Program-made: the position numbers and the translations under genes
Part shown: in pieces, positions 48,793-58,250 of the stretch
Layout of the letters: each line of letters starts with the position of its first letter
How positions within the stretch are numbered: the stretch's first letter is position 1
Assembly (NCBI RefSeq): GCF_905220705.1
Contig: NZ_CAJNAT010000002.1
Coordinates: 310,001-374,000 of the forward strand
Length of the DNA stretch: 64,000 nt
Source of the DNA: Paraburkholderia domus
Lineage (GTDB): Bacteria > Pseudomonadota > Gammaproteobacteria > Burkholderiales > Burkholderiaceae
Reading direction: 5' to 3'
The notes under the pieces: model-generated
Told to the model about the DNA's origin: nothing
Seen by the model: only the letters and a program-made list of their open reading frames with translations
Databases searched by the model: none

Positions 48793-51000
48793 ATGACTTT
48801 GGCCCGTTTCACGTTCAAAACCTGGATTGCTGTACTTGCTTGTGCTGCCGGTGTGACGGTGGCGTCGGTCAGTTGCACGGCATCCGCGGAAACCGTGTTG
48901 AACGCGAAAAATTCCTGGATCGGCAACACCTTCGGTTTCGGCGACGGCACGTGGACGCAGATCAACATCACGGCGATTGCGGTCTCGCCCGACGGCAAGG
49001 TCTATACAAACGCGCCGTGGGATGAAAGCGGCGCCGAAGCGAGCATCTACCAGAACGGCAAGATGCAGGGCTTCGCGGGCGGCACGCATGGCTGGGGCAA
49101 CAGCGGCGGCAGCGCGATCGCGGTAAATCGCAAGTATGCCTTCGTGGCGATCGCAGTCGGCAACGAGAAGGGGCGCCTGGTCGAGCAGGGCGTGTGGCCG
49201 GAGAAGGGCAAGCAATGGTTCGGCATTTCGCGTCGGCAGATCGCCGATCCGAAGCGCGCCGCGCCGTTCCAGCCGGCCGCGAAAAGCGCCGACCCGCATG
49301 CGCAACTGGCAGCCGGTTTTCTGATGATGAACGAAGTGCCGACAGGCACGAGCGCCGAGATCGGCGGGTTGGCAGCGAACGACACGACGCTCTACGCGGC
49401 GAACACTGCGCGCGACCGCATCGAAGTCTATGACGCGGAATCGATGCAGCAGAAGACCACGTGGACCGTGCACGAACCGGGTCGCATTGCGCTTGCGCCC
49501 GACGGCACGCTCTGGGTGTTGAGCGGCACGCGCAATGACAAGTCACCGCATGTGGAGCACTACACCGCCGCGGGCAAGCGTATCGACGAAACGTTCACGC
49601 TGCCGGCCGATACGGTCGCGGTCGATATCGCTATCGATGCACAAGGCCGCATCCTGATCGCCGACAACGGCCCGCGTCAACAGGTGCTGTTTTTCAGCAA
49701 GAGCAACGGCCGTTACGCGGAGTCGGGCTCGCTCGGCGAACGCGGCGGCATTTTCAGCGGCACGCCCGGCAAGCCCGGACCGCAGCGCTTCAACGGTTTG
49801 ACCGGCGTCGGCGTGGATGCGCGCGGCAACGTCTATGTGTCGACCAACGGCATCGGGCCGCGCTACGACCCGATCGGCGCGGGCCTCGGCGCCACGCTCG
49901 AAAGCTATGCGCCCGACGGCGAACAGAACTGGCAGGTGCAGGGCCTGTTGTTCGTCGACGGTGCCTGGATCGATCCGTCACGTCCGGATAGCGTCTATAC
50001 CGGCGACAAACGCTTCGAACTCGATCTCTCGAAGCCCGCAGGTCAGGACTGGAAATACGTGGGCTTTCTGTCGAACCGTTTCAAGTATCCGGACGACCCG
50101 GTCTTTCACACCGATCAATATCCTGGTCTGCCGATTGCCCGCAAGCTCAAGGGTCACACGTTCCTGTATCTGACCGACATGTACGCGGACCACCTGAAGA
50201 TCTATCGCTTCGACCCGCAGCACGACGGAGAAACAGCGATTCCTTCAGGCTTCATCGCCGGGCGTGAGCGTGCGGTCGCCAAGGTGCCGAATGCGCCGCC
50301 GGGCGGCGACTGGATCTGGCGCGATACGAACGGCGACGGCAAGTTCAACACCGACGAATTCACGCTCAACACGAGCGGCACGAAGCTCGCGGGCGGCTGG
50401 GGCTGGTGGGTCGATGCCGCCGGCGACATCTGGCGCACGCGGGATAACAAAGGCATCTATCGCTTCCGTTTCGGTGGTCTGGATGCGAAGGGTAATCCCA
50501 TCTACTCGTATTCGAACCTGACGCAGTACCCGGTGCCGCAACCGTTCACCGAACTGCACCGCGCGATCTACGAACCCGACACCGACACGATGTACGTGAC
50601 CGGCTATACGCCCGACACGCCGGTCGATCGCGGCTTCTGGAAAGAAGTGGGCCGTGTGCTGGTGCGCTACGACAAATGGTCGAGCGGCAATCCGGTGCAG
50701 CGCTATTCGATCACCCTGCCGTGGACGACGCAGAGCAAACCCATCGCCACGATCATCGGCCTCACGGTCGAAGGGCAATACATCTTCGGCGTCGAACCGG
50801 TCGGCGCGGTGCACGTGTGGGACAAGGACAGTGGCCGCGAAGTGGGTGTTATCCGTCCAGGCCCGGAAGTGGGCAGCGCGTCAGGCTGGGTCGATGTGCC
50901 CAACGGCATCAGCGCGGCGAAGCGCAGCAACGGTGAGTACCTCGTGTTCGTCGAAGAAGACGCGCGCGGGAAAGTGATGATGTATCGCTGGAAACCGTAA
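48793..51000 (+). CDS. Exported beta-propeller-like protein with an EF-hand loop
   Basis: 735 residues with a signal peptide (TWIAVLACAAGVTVASVSC). The body shows NHL/beta-propeller-like repeats such as ITAIAVSPDGKVYTNAP, GRIALAPDGTLWVLSG and VGVDARGNVYVSTNGIG. A canonical EF-hand loop DTNGDGKFNTDE is at residues 511-522. GGAGG is so close to ATG 48793 that TTG 48799 may be the true start. It occupies the bceP position but its role in the polymer is unknown. Confidence 0.8.
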   Translation: MTLARFTFKTWIAVLACAAGVTVASVSCTASAETVLNAKNSWIGNTFGFGDGTWTQINITAIAVSPDGKVYTNAPWDESGAEASIYQNGKMQGFAGGTHGWGNSGGSAIAVNRKYAFVAIAVGNEKGRLVEQGVWPEKGKQWFGISRRQIADPKRAAPFQPAAKSADPHAQLAAGFLMMNEVPTGTSAEIGGLAANDTTLYAANTARDRIEVYDAESMQQKTTWTVHEPGRIALAPDGTLWVLSGTRNDKSPHVEHYTAAGKRIDETFTLPADTVAVDIAIDAQGRILIADNGPRQQVLFFSKSNGRYAESGSLGERGGIFSGTPGKPGPQRFNGLTGVGVDARGNVYVSTNGIGPRYDPIGAGLGATLESYAPDGEQNWQVQGLLFVDGAWIDPSRPDSVYTGDKRFELDLSKPAGQDWKYVGFLSNRFKYPDDPVFHTDQYPGLPIARKLKGHTFLYLTDMYADHLKIYRFDPQHDGETAIPSGFIAGRERAVAKVPNAPPGGDWIWRDTNGDGKFNTDEFTLNTSGTKLAGGWGWWVDAAGDIWRTRDNKGIYRFRFGGLDAKGNPIYSYSNLTQYPVPQPFTELHRAIYEPDTDTMYVTGYTPDTPVDRGFWKEVGRVLVRYDKWSSGNPVQRYSITLPWTTQSKPIATIIGLTVEGQYIFGVEPVGAVHVWDKDSGREVGVIRPGPEVGSASGWVDVPNGISAAKRSNGEYLVFVEEDARGKVMMYRWKP

Positions 51001-51067
51001 GGCGCAGCTCCAGGCATGGCGGTTTCTGAATGACTCATCCGGCAACTGATTTAACCCAAGGCATCCG

Positions 51068-52534
51068 ATGGACAAAGGCATTCTCAAGAACGTAGCGATC
51101 AACTTCTTCGGGCTGGTGTTGCCGACTTTCGTCTCGCTCGTGACTGTACCGTCGTATATCAAGTTGCTCGGCGTCGAGCGCTACGGCGTGATCAGTCTTG
51201 TGTGGACCCTGATCGGCTACTTCGGGATTCTCGATCTCGGCATGAGCATGGCCGCGCAGAATCACATCTCGAAGGCGCGCGCCTCGGGCGACAAGGGCGA
51301 GAGCGCACGCGTGTTCTGGAGCGCGACGTGGCTCAATCTCGCGACCGGCATTGTCGGCGGACTGATCATCTATTTCGGCGCGTTTCTGTACACGGCGTAC
51401 TTCACCAAGGTGTCGCCGGAATTGCAGCATGAGGTCTATATGGCGCTGCCGTGGCTTGCGGTGGCCATTCCGATTGCCAACGTGTCGTGGGTGTTCGCCG
51501 GGGCGATCAACGGCGCGGAACGCTTCGGGGTCTACAACACCAATCAGACCATCGGCACCTTCCTGTTTCAGTTGCTGCCGCTTGGCGCTGCGTTCTGGAT
51601 GGGCGCGACCTTGCAGAACGTGCTCGCGGCAGCGGTATTCGCACGCATTCTGGCCGCCATTCTGCTGGGCCGTTCCGCGTTGAAGGTACTGGAAATCCGC
51701 AGCATTCTGCCGCCGCAACTCGGCGTGGCGAAAGGACTCTTCAACTTCGGCGGCTGGATGCTGATTGCGAGCGTGACCAACATGATCGCCGAATCGCTCG
51801 ACCGCGTGATGCTCGGCACCAGTCTCGGCGCGCGTTTCGTCACGTACTACACGGTCCCGCAGAATCTCGTGACGCGTTTGAACATTGTGCCGACCGCGCT
51901 GGTGCGCACGCTGTTTCCGCGCCTGTCTGCCGTGGGTCGTGCCGATGCGGACACCATCACGCAGCAGTCGCTCGAGTTCCTTAACGGTGTGTTCACGCCT
52001 GTCGCACTGGTCGCGATGCTGGTGCTCGAACCGTTTCTGCATCTGTGGGTGGGCAATGAGATCGCCACCGTGGCTGCGCCGGTGGGCCGGATCATGATCG
52101 TCGCCGTGTGGCTGGTCGGCCAGGCGAACGTCACGCGGATTCTGATCCAGTCACAGGTCAATCCGGCCACCGCCGCGCGGGTCGGTTTGTTCGAATTGCC
52201 CTTGTTTGCAGGGGCATTGTGGTTCGGCATCACCCATTTCGGTCTGACCGGCGCGGCGATAGCCGTGGCCGGCCGGGCACTGTTCGACTACGCCGTGCTG
52301 CTGCGCCTGTCGGCGATTCGCGCACGCCAGATCGCACTCGACATGCTCGCCCACCTCGCTTTTCTGCTGGCCAGCCTGTGGCTTGCCAGCTTCCTGCCGA
52401 GTCTCGCTGTGGCGATCCTCGCCGGCCTGTTGATGGTCGGCGCGAACGTCGCCTGGTCAATCACGATGACCCCCGCTTTGCGCGATCTTGCGCGTTCACT
52501 GCTGTTGCGACTGAATCCGAGGAAAAGCGCATGA
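51068..52534 (+). CDS. bceQ: Oligosaccharide flippase (Wzx-like)
   Basis: 488 residues with about 12-14 membrane helices and the opening NVAINFFGLVLPTFVSLVTV, a PST/MOP flippase pattern. It flips the undecaprenyl-linked repeat unit to the periplasm. The stop overlaps the bceR start (ATGA). Position between the propeller gene and bceR fits bceQ. Confidence 0.9.
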   Translation: MDKGILKNVAINFFGLVLPTFVSLVTVPSYIKLLGVERYGVISLVWTLIGYFGILDLGMSMAAQNHISKARASGDKGESARVFWSATWLNLATGIVGGLIIYFGAFLYTAYFTKVSPELQHEVYMALPWLAVAIPIANVSWVFAGAINGAERFGVYNTNQTIGTFLFQLLPLGAAFWMGATLQNVLAAAVFARILAAILLGRSALKVLEIRSILPPQLGVAKGLFNFGGWMLIASVTNMIAESLDRVMLGTSLGARFVTYYTVPQNLVTRLNIVPTALVRTLFPRLSAVGRADADTITQQSLEFLNGVFTPVALVAMLVLEPFLHLWVGNEIATVAAPVGRIMIVAVWLVGQANVTRILIQSQVNPATAARVGLFELPLFAGALWFGITHFGLTGAAIAVAGRALFDYAVLLRLSAIRARQIALDMLAHLAFLLASLWLASFLPSLAVAILAGLLMVGANVAWSITMTPALRDLARSLLLRLNPRKSA

Positions 52535-54978
52535 ACCACGAAGTCCTTGAAGAAGCCGTGCTGCAACCCGCGACGCGCAGCGCACTGGCCGAACTCACCA
52601 CCGTTCCTGGCGTTCAGGCGCCGTCGCGCCGCACGGCGTTACGCAGCGACAAGACAGTGCGTGTCGCGATCGTGCACGACTGGCTCGTCACCTATGCGGG
52701 CGCCGAGAAGGTGCTCGAGCAGATCGTCGCGTGCTTTCCGGACGCGGACCTGTTCAGCCTCGTCGATTTTCTCGACGACCGCAGCTTTCTGCGTGGCAAA
52801 CCGGTCACGACCTCGTTCATCCAGAAACTGCCGCTCGCGCGGACCAAGTACCGCACGTATCTGCCGTTGATGCCGCTCGCGATCGAGCAGCTCGACGTGT
52901 CGGCTTACGACGTGGTGATTTCAAGCAGCCACGCGGTGGCGAAAGGCATTCTGACCGGCCCCGATCAGGTGCATATCAGCTACGTGCATTCGCCGATCCG
53001 CTATGCGTGGGATCTGCAGCACCAGTACCTGCAGCAGTCGAAGCTGACTGCCGGTCCGAAGTCGGCGATGGCGCGCCTGATTCTTCACTACATCCGCAAC
53101 TGGGATATCCGCACGTCGAATTCGGTGGACGGTTTTGTCGCGAACTCCGATTTCATCGCGCGGCGGATCAAGAAGGTGTATCAGCGCGAAGCGCAGGTGA
53201 TCTTCCCACCCGTGGATGTCGAAGCGTTTTCGCTGTGCACCGACAAGGATGATTTCTATCTGACCGCGTCGCGGATGGTGCCGTACAAGAAGATCGATCT
53301 GATTGTCGAAGCGTTCACGCGGATGCCCGAACGCAAACTGGTGGTGATCGGCGACGGTCCCGACATGCCGAAGATCCGCGCGAAGGCTGGGCCCAATGTC
53401 GAGATCATGGGTTATCAGCCGTTCAAGGTGCTGAAGGAAAAGATGAGCCGCGCGAAAGCTTTCGTGTTCGCGGCAGAAGAAGACTTCGGCATTTCAGTGG
53501 TCGAAGCGCAGGCGTGCGGTACGCCGGTAATCGCCTACGGCAAGGGCGGAGCGCTCGAAACCGTGCGCGATCTCTCCGAGTCGCGGCCCACCGGCATGTT
53601 CTTCGACGAGCAGGACGCCGAAGCGATCATTGCGGCGGTCGGTCGTTTCGACGAGCACATGAAGCGTTTTTCGCCGGTGGATTGCCGCGCGAACGCCGAA
53701 CAGTTCTCCGTTGCCAATTTCCGCGAACGCTTTTTTGCCCATGTGCGGGATGCGGTGCCGGCATTGCGCTCGGCGACACTGCCGCCGTACGTCCCGTATA
53801 AAGCAGACGCGGCTGCCGGCGCGCCTCGCATTCTCGCGGTCGACCAGAGCGGCGTGCTCGGTGGCGCTGAGTTATCGCTGCTGGAGATCGTTAAAGCTTT
53901 GCGCTCGCGTATCGAAGTCGTACTGTTCGACGACGGGCCGTTCCGCACCGCCGTGGCCAGGACCGGTGTGACCGTCAACGTGCTGGATGCCGGCGCACTA
54001 CGCAATGTCCGCAAGCAGGGTGGGTCGTTGCCGAAGGGCCAGGCGCTCAAGGGCTTGATGTCGCTCGTGCGTGCCACTGCGAAACATGCGCGCAACGCCG
54101 AGGTGATCTACGCCAACACGCAGCGCGCGATGGTGATCGGCGCGATTGCCGGCAAGCTCGCGAGGCGGCCGGTGGTCTGGCATCTGCGCGACATCGTGAG
54201 CCCGGAGCATTTCGGCGGCAAGCAACTGGCGATCATCAAGTGGTGCGCGCGCCTCGGCCTCACACACGTGATTGCCAATTCGGCGGCTTCTGCTCGTGCC
54301 TTCGCGGAACTCACACACTTCGACGAAAAACGCATCGACGTGGTGTTCAACGGCATTTCCGTAGCACCGTTCGACGCGTTGCGCACGATCCCGCAAGCGA
54401 CGCTGCGCCGGCGCCTGAACCTGCCGCAGGACGCGTATCTGGTCGGCTCGTTCAGCCGCCTCGCGCGCTGGAAGGGGCAACACGTGCTGCTCGAGGCGAT
54501 GGTCCTCAATCCGCAGATGCATGCGGTGCTGGTGGGTGCGCCGCTGTTCGGCGAAGACGCCTACGAGATCGAACTGCATGCCTTCGTCGCCAAGCACAAC
54601 CTCGGCGGGCGGGTGCATTTCCTCGGCTTCCAGCACGACATTCCGGCCTGCATGTGCGCGGTCGACGCCGTCGCGCATACGTCGATCACGCCGGAGCCGT
54701 TCGGTCGCGTGATTGTCGAGGGGATGTTGGCGCAGCGGCCGGTGGTTGCCGCACGCGCGGGTGGTGTGCTGGAGATCATCGACGACTACGAGAACGGCGT
54801 GCTGTGCACGCCTGGCGACGCACATGGTCTCGCCGACACGCTCGCTGAGTTGCGTTCGAACGACGACCTGCGCAATAAGCTGGTCAGGAATGGGTATCAG
54901 ACGGCGTTGAGCCGGTTTGGGACAGCAACGTATGTGGAAGGTGTCGAGCGGATCCTGAAGCGCGTGGCGGGGCGTTGA
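52531..54978 (+). CDS. bceR: Double GT4 glycosyltransferase (bceR)
   Basis: 815 residues with two GT-B units. The first (about 45-410) has IVHDWLVTYAGAEKVLEQI, HSPIRYAWDLQHQYL and EEDFGISVVEAQACGTPVIA. The second (about 430-815) has LAVDQSGVLGGAELSLLEIV and TPEPFGRVIVEGMLAQRPVV. Start 52531 overlaps the bceQ stop and follows GAGGAAAA. It may add two sugars of the repeat unit in sequence. Confidence 0.9.
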   Translation: MNHEVLEEAVLQPATRSALAELTTVPGVQAPSRRTALRSDKTVRVAIVHDWLVTYAGAEKVLEQIVACFPDADLFSLVDFLDDRSFLRGKPVTTSFIQKLPLARTKYRTYLPLMPLAIEQLDVSAYDVVISSSHAVAKGILTGPDQVHISYVHSPIRYAWDLQHQYLQQSKLTAGPKSAMARLILHYIRNWDIRTSNSVDGFVANSDFIARRIKKVYQREAQVIFPPVDVEAFSLCTDKDDFYLTASRMVPYKKIDLIVEAFTRMPERKLVVIGDGPDMPKIRAKAGPNVEIMGYQPFKVLKEKMSRAKAFVFAAEEDFGISVVEAQACGTPVIAYGKGGALETVRDLSESRPTGMFFDEQDAEAIIAAVGRFDEHMKRFSPVDCRANAEQFSVANFRERFFAHVRDAVPALRSATLPPYVPYKADAAAGAPRILAVDQSGVLGGAELSLLEIVKALRSRIEVVLFDDGPFRTAVARTGVTVNVLDAGALRNVRKQGGSLPKGQALKGLMSLVRATAKHARNAEVIYANTQRAMVIGAIAGKLARRPVVWHLRDIVSPEHFGGKQLAIIKWCARLGLTHVIANSAASARAFAELTHFDEKRIDVVFNGISVAPFDALRTIPQATLRRRLNLPQDAYLVGSFSRLARWKGQHVLLEAMVLNPQMHAVLVGAPLFGEDAYEIELHAFVAKHNLGGRVHFLGFQHDIPACMCAVDAVAHTSITPEPFGRVIVEGMLAQRPVVAARAGGVLEIIDDYENGVLCTPGDAHGLADTLAELRSNDDLRNKLVRNGYQTALSRFGTATYVEGVERILKRVAGR

Positions 54979-55074
54979 AGTGGCTTTGCGCGCGCGGATT
55001 GATGCGGATGGTTGGCGTGGATAGTTAAACGCGGGGGTAGGCAGGGACTCGGCCGGTTCCTGTCGTTAGCGCAG

Positions 55075-55113
55075 CGGAGCGAAAGTCCTGAGGACCTTCG
55101 CTCCGTTTTTTTT
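55075..55113 (+). terminator. Intrinsic terminator after bceR
   Basis: CGGAGCGAA (55075-55083) pairs with TTCGCTCCG (55097-55105), with inner GTCCT/AGGAC, followed by eight T. It ends the propeller-bceQ-bceR unit before the convergent acyltransferase gene. Confidence 0.88.
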
Positions 55114-55254
55114 CGTGCTGTGGCTGGGATATGCGACTGGGCCGCACCACGACGCGCCGGTGGCACGTCGTGTGCCTCTCGCATTGTCAAACGAGGAAAC
55201 CTGTTGCAGATCTGAACACGGCGTTTCCCCGAGACTTCTACCGCATCGCTACGC

Positions 55255-56457
55255 TCAGGCCTGCTTCACCGCACCTTTTGGCTTAAAACTCGCCGACCAC
55301 TTCATCGCCGGCAGTTCAACCAGCCTGTAAAACACGTAAGCCACCGGCACGGCCACCAGCATGTAGCCGAACGACGGCCAGATCGACAGTTGCAGCGACG
55401 AGCGGAACAGGATCGACGACAGCAGCACGAAGATCGGCAGATGGATCAGATACAGCGAGAAGCTGAAATCTCCGAAGCGCGACAAAAGCCGCACGCCTGG
55501 GGTATCGGCATTGCGGCGCTCGAGCGCCTTATACAGGTAGAACGCGAAACCAACCGCCCACAACTGGAACGCGCCGTACTGGCCGAAATGGAACGCCGCG
55601 CAGCCGATCGCGATGAACGCCGCAGCCAGCACGTAGAGCCAGCTCGACGAGCGCTTATCCGGAGCGGTACGGGTCCTCGCATCGGCGATCCACGCACCGA
55701 GCGTCCACGAAAACCAGTAAGACGTGAAAAACTGGATATCGTGGCGCTCGAGCACATAGGCGGACACGACATTGATCACCGCGACGATCGCCAGCACGGA
55801 AGTCATGCCCAGACGCCGGCGCAGCGCAAATAGCAGCGGGTAGATCGCGTAGAACTGCACTTCGAGCGATAGCGTCCAGAGCGCGCCGTTCGATCCAAAC
55901 GTCTTGCCGGCCACGCCTTGCAGCGAAAACAGGTTGACGAGGAACGCCTGCAGGCCGATCTCACGGATCTTGTGATTGACCGGCGGCAACTGCAAGCTAA
56001 CCCAGTCGAGTGCAAAAGTCAGTACGAGCGCCGCAAGCAACACCGGATAAATGCGCGCGAAGCGGCGCACCCAGAAATTGCCGGTATCGAGCCGGTAGTC
56101 GGGATTTTTTGCGAGGCGCAGCGCGCCGCCACGATGGATGCAGTAGCCGCTGATCACGAAGAAAATCGGCACACCGGCCGAGCCCCACGCAATCGGGAAC
56201 GTCAGATAGGCGGCAATCGTGCTCAAGCTGAATGAATGGCCGACGCTTTGGTGAAAGGCCTGCATGCCGACCCATTCGACCTGGCGGCAATGAAAATACG
56301 CGACCAGAAGCGCGGCAAAGCCCCGCATTGCGTCGATCACATGTTCCTTGCCCGCGCTGTCGGCGCGCGCTTCGCTCGGCGCGCGCAATGCGGCGGCCGG
56401 TCGTGACGGGGAGTGGGGCAGGGATGAGCCGGCGGCATCCAGTGCTGAGTCGCTCAT
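55255..56457 (-). CDS. bceS: Membrane acyltransferase family 3 (bceS)
   Basis: 400 residues. HVIDAMRGFAALLVAYFHCR carries the N-terminal R/H signature and AGVPIFFVISGYCIHRGGAL the glycine-rich loop of acyltransferase-3, with about ten helices. It adds an acyl group (probably acetyl) to the polymer. AAGGA precedes ATG 56457. It is a single leftward gene between bceR and the small peptide. Confidence 0.9.
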   Translation of the reverse strand: MSDSALDAAGSSLPHSPSRPAAALRAPSEARADSAGKEHVIDAMRGFAALLVAYFHCRQVEWVGMQAFHQSVGHSFSLSTIAAYLTFPIAWGSAGVPIFFVISGYCIHRGGALRLAKNPDYRLDTGNFWVRRFARIYPVLLAALVLTFALDWVSLQLPPVNHKIREIGLQAFLVNLFSLQGVAGKTFGSNGALWTLSLEVQFYAIYPLLFALRRRLGMTSVLAIVAVINVVSAYVLERHDIQFFTSYWFSWTLGAWIADARTRTAPDKRSSSWLYVLAAAFIAIGCAAFHFGQYGAFQLWAVGFAFYLYKALERRNADTPGVRLLSRFGDFSFSLYLIHLPIFVLLSSILFRSSLQLSIWPSFGYMLVAVPVAYVFYRLVELPAMKWSASFKPKGAVKQA

Positions 56458-56697
56458 ACGCGGTCCTTATTCTAAAGGAGGAAAAAGCTTATTCCCGGGC
56501 GCCGTACGCGCCCGCGATGCATGACATGCTAGTGCACCGCGACAGCAAAAAACGAATAAAAAATTGCGTAGAGAATCGGATTAAAAGTCGATTTTGTGAC
56601 GAATTGTAATTGCGTATAAGCACATGCTACATCGAATTATTTGCCGGTTTTTTTGTGCTAATTTAAGGCACGGATTCTCTTGACCCGAGGTGAAGTC

Positions 56698-56841
56698 ATG
56701 AACCTGCATTTACTCGCCGGCGTTGCCGTGCTGCTGATCCTTGTCGCTGCCTCCGCCTATCGGGAGGCGCTGCGCAACGAGCCGATCCGCCGTTTTCGCA
56801 TCAATCCGGGCAAGCTGCCCCAGCTCGACGAGAACGAATGA
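56698..56841 (+). CDS. Small single-pass membrane peptide of 47 residues
   Basis: ATG 56698 follows GAGGTG at 6-base spacing. The peptide starts MNLHLLAGVAVLLILVAASA, a clear hydrophobic helix, then a basic RREAL/RRFRI-like tail and an acidic end DENE. It is upstream of galU, divergent from bceS. Role unknown. The ribosome site, length and hydrophobic pattern support a real small gene. Confidence 0.65.
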   Translation: MNLHLLAGVAVLLILVAASAYREALRNEPIRRFRINPGKLPQLDENE

Positions 56842-56850
56842 GCGGCGTCC

Positions 56851-56892
56851 GGGCAGCACCTAAGCGCATGCGGACGCGCTTCGGTGCTGCCC
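56851..56892. other. Long hairpin after the small peptide gene
   Basis: GGGCAGCACC (56851-56860) pairs with GGTGCTGCCC (56883-56892), with a further AAGCGC/GCGCTT stem inside and an 8-base loop. There is no T run, so it may be a factor-dependent terminator or an RNA-stability structure rather than an intrinsic terminator. Confidence 0.55.
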
Positions 56893-57135
56893 GCTATCCA
56901 CGTCGACGGATACGTAAGATTTTCTGAATTTCCGGAAATAATTCGCTTTAGATACGTAAATGTTTCCTGATGCAGGTCGCGCTCGGGAATATCGAAAGCG
57001 AATCGATTTATTTATTCGAATTGCGAAAAATTAACACGTAAAGAGAATTAATTTTTTGTTAGCCTTTTCGGCGACATCGAGTGGCCACCAGGCCCGCGAA
57101 CACACTAATTTCTAACCGATGTGGGAATGCCTACC

Positions 57136-58053
57136 ATGCTGAAAGTCACCAAAGCCGTGTTTCCCGTAGCGGGCCTCGGGACACGATTCCTGCCGGCTAC
57201 CAAAGCAAGCCCCAAGGAAATGCTGCCGGTCGTCGACAAGCCGCTGATCCAATACGCGGTTGAAGAAGCGATTGCCGCCGGCATCACCGAGATGATCTTC
57301 GTGACGGGCCGCAGCAAGCGCGCCATCGAAGACCATTTCGACAAATCCTATGAGATCGAAGCGGAACTCGAAGCGCGCAACAAGCAGAAGCTGCTTGACC
57401 TCGTGCGCAGCATCAAACCGGCCAACGTCGACTGCTTCTACGTGCGGCAGGCCGAAGCGCTCGGTCTGGGCCACGCAGTGCTGTGTGCCGAGAAACTGGT
57501 AGGCGAAAGCCCGTTTGCCGTCATTCTGGCTGACGACTTGCTGCACAGCCCGAAGCCAGTGATGAGCCAGCTCGTCGACACCTTCAATCACTATCACAGC
57601 TCGGTGATCGGCGTCGAAACCATTGCGCGCGAAGACAGCCGCTCGTACGGCGTCGTGGACGGCCGCGAGTGGGAAGACAATGTGATCAAGATGTCGGGCA
57701 TCGTCGAAAAGCCGGCACCGGACAAGGCGCCGTCGAACCTCGGCGTGGTGGGCCGCTACGTGCTGATGCCGACCATCTTCAAGCATATCCGCGCGCTCAA
57801 GCCAGGCGCGGGCGGTGAACTGCAACTAACCGACGCGGTGCAGTCGCTGCTGACCGAAGAGCAGGTGCTCGCCTATCGCTACTTTGGCACACGCTTCGAC
57901 TGCGGCAGCAAGCTGGGCTATTTGAAGGCGACAGTGGAATTCGCGCTGCGCCATCCGGAGGTGAAGGCGGACTTCGAAGCGTATCTGCAAACATATATGC
58001 AGGCCAACATGCAGGCGAGTGTGCCGGCGCAGTACACGGCTGAAGCGGCTTAA
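57136..58053 (+). CDS. galU: UTP--glucose-1-phosphate uridylyltransferase
   Basis: 305 residues from ATG 57136 (MLKVTK); GTG 57121 or ATG 57127 would add up to 5. [20 protein letters not shown] is the nucleotide-binding signature and [17 protein letters not shown] the C-terminal GalU block. It makes UDP-glucose, needed for BceB priming, BceC and OtsA. It is in the bceT position of the bce-II half. A strong terminator follows. Confidence 0.93.
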   Translation: MLKVTKAVFPVAGLGTRFLPATKASPKEMLPVVDKPLIQYAVEEAIAAGITEMIFVTGRSKRAIEDHFDKSYEIEAELEARNKQKLLDLVRSIKPANVDCFYVRQAEALGLGHAVLCAEKLVGESPFAVILADDLLHSPKPVMSQLVDTFNHYHSSVIGVETIAREDSRSYGVVDGREWEDNVIKMSGIVEKPAPDKAPSNLGVVGRYVLMPTIFKHIRALKPGAGGELQLTDAVQSLLTEEQVLAYRYFGTRFDCGSKLGYLKATVEFALRHPEVKADFEAYLQTYMQANMQASVPAQYTAEAA

Positions 58054-58143
58054 GGGTAAGAGACAGAGGTAAAAGGCAGGGGTAAGAGGCCGTCGCGAAC
58101 GCATCACGCAGAAGCAACGCGCAGCACTACCGCGCAAATTAAA

Positions 58144-58178
58144 ACGGGCGCCGCATCACGCGGCGCCCGTCTTTCTTT
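58144..58178. terminator. Terminator between galU and glcB
   Basis: ACGGGCGCCGC (58144-58154) pairs perfectly with GCGGCGCCCGT (58160-58170), with a 5-base loop and a T-rich tail. It separates the convergent galU and malate synthase transcripts. Confidence 0.85.
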
Positions 58179-58250
58179 CCGGCCTGGTTCGCGGCTGAAA
58201 CCCGGACCCGAATAATCGAACCTCAGAGCCGAGCTACGACCGAAAAGCCT

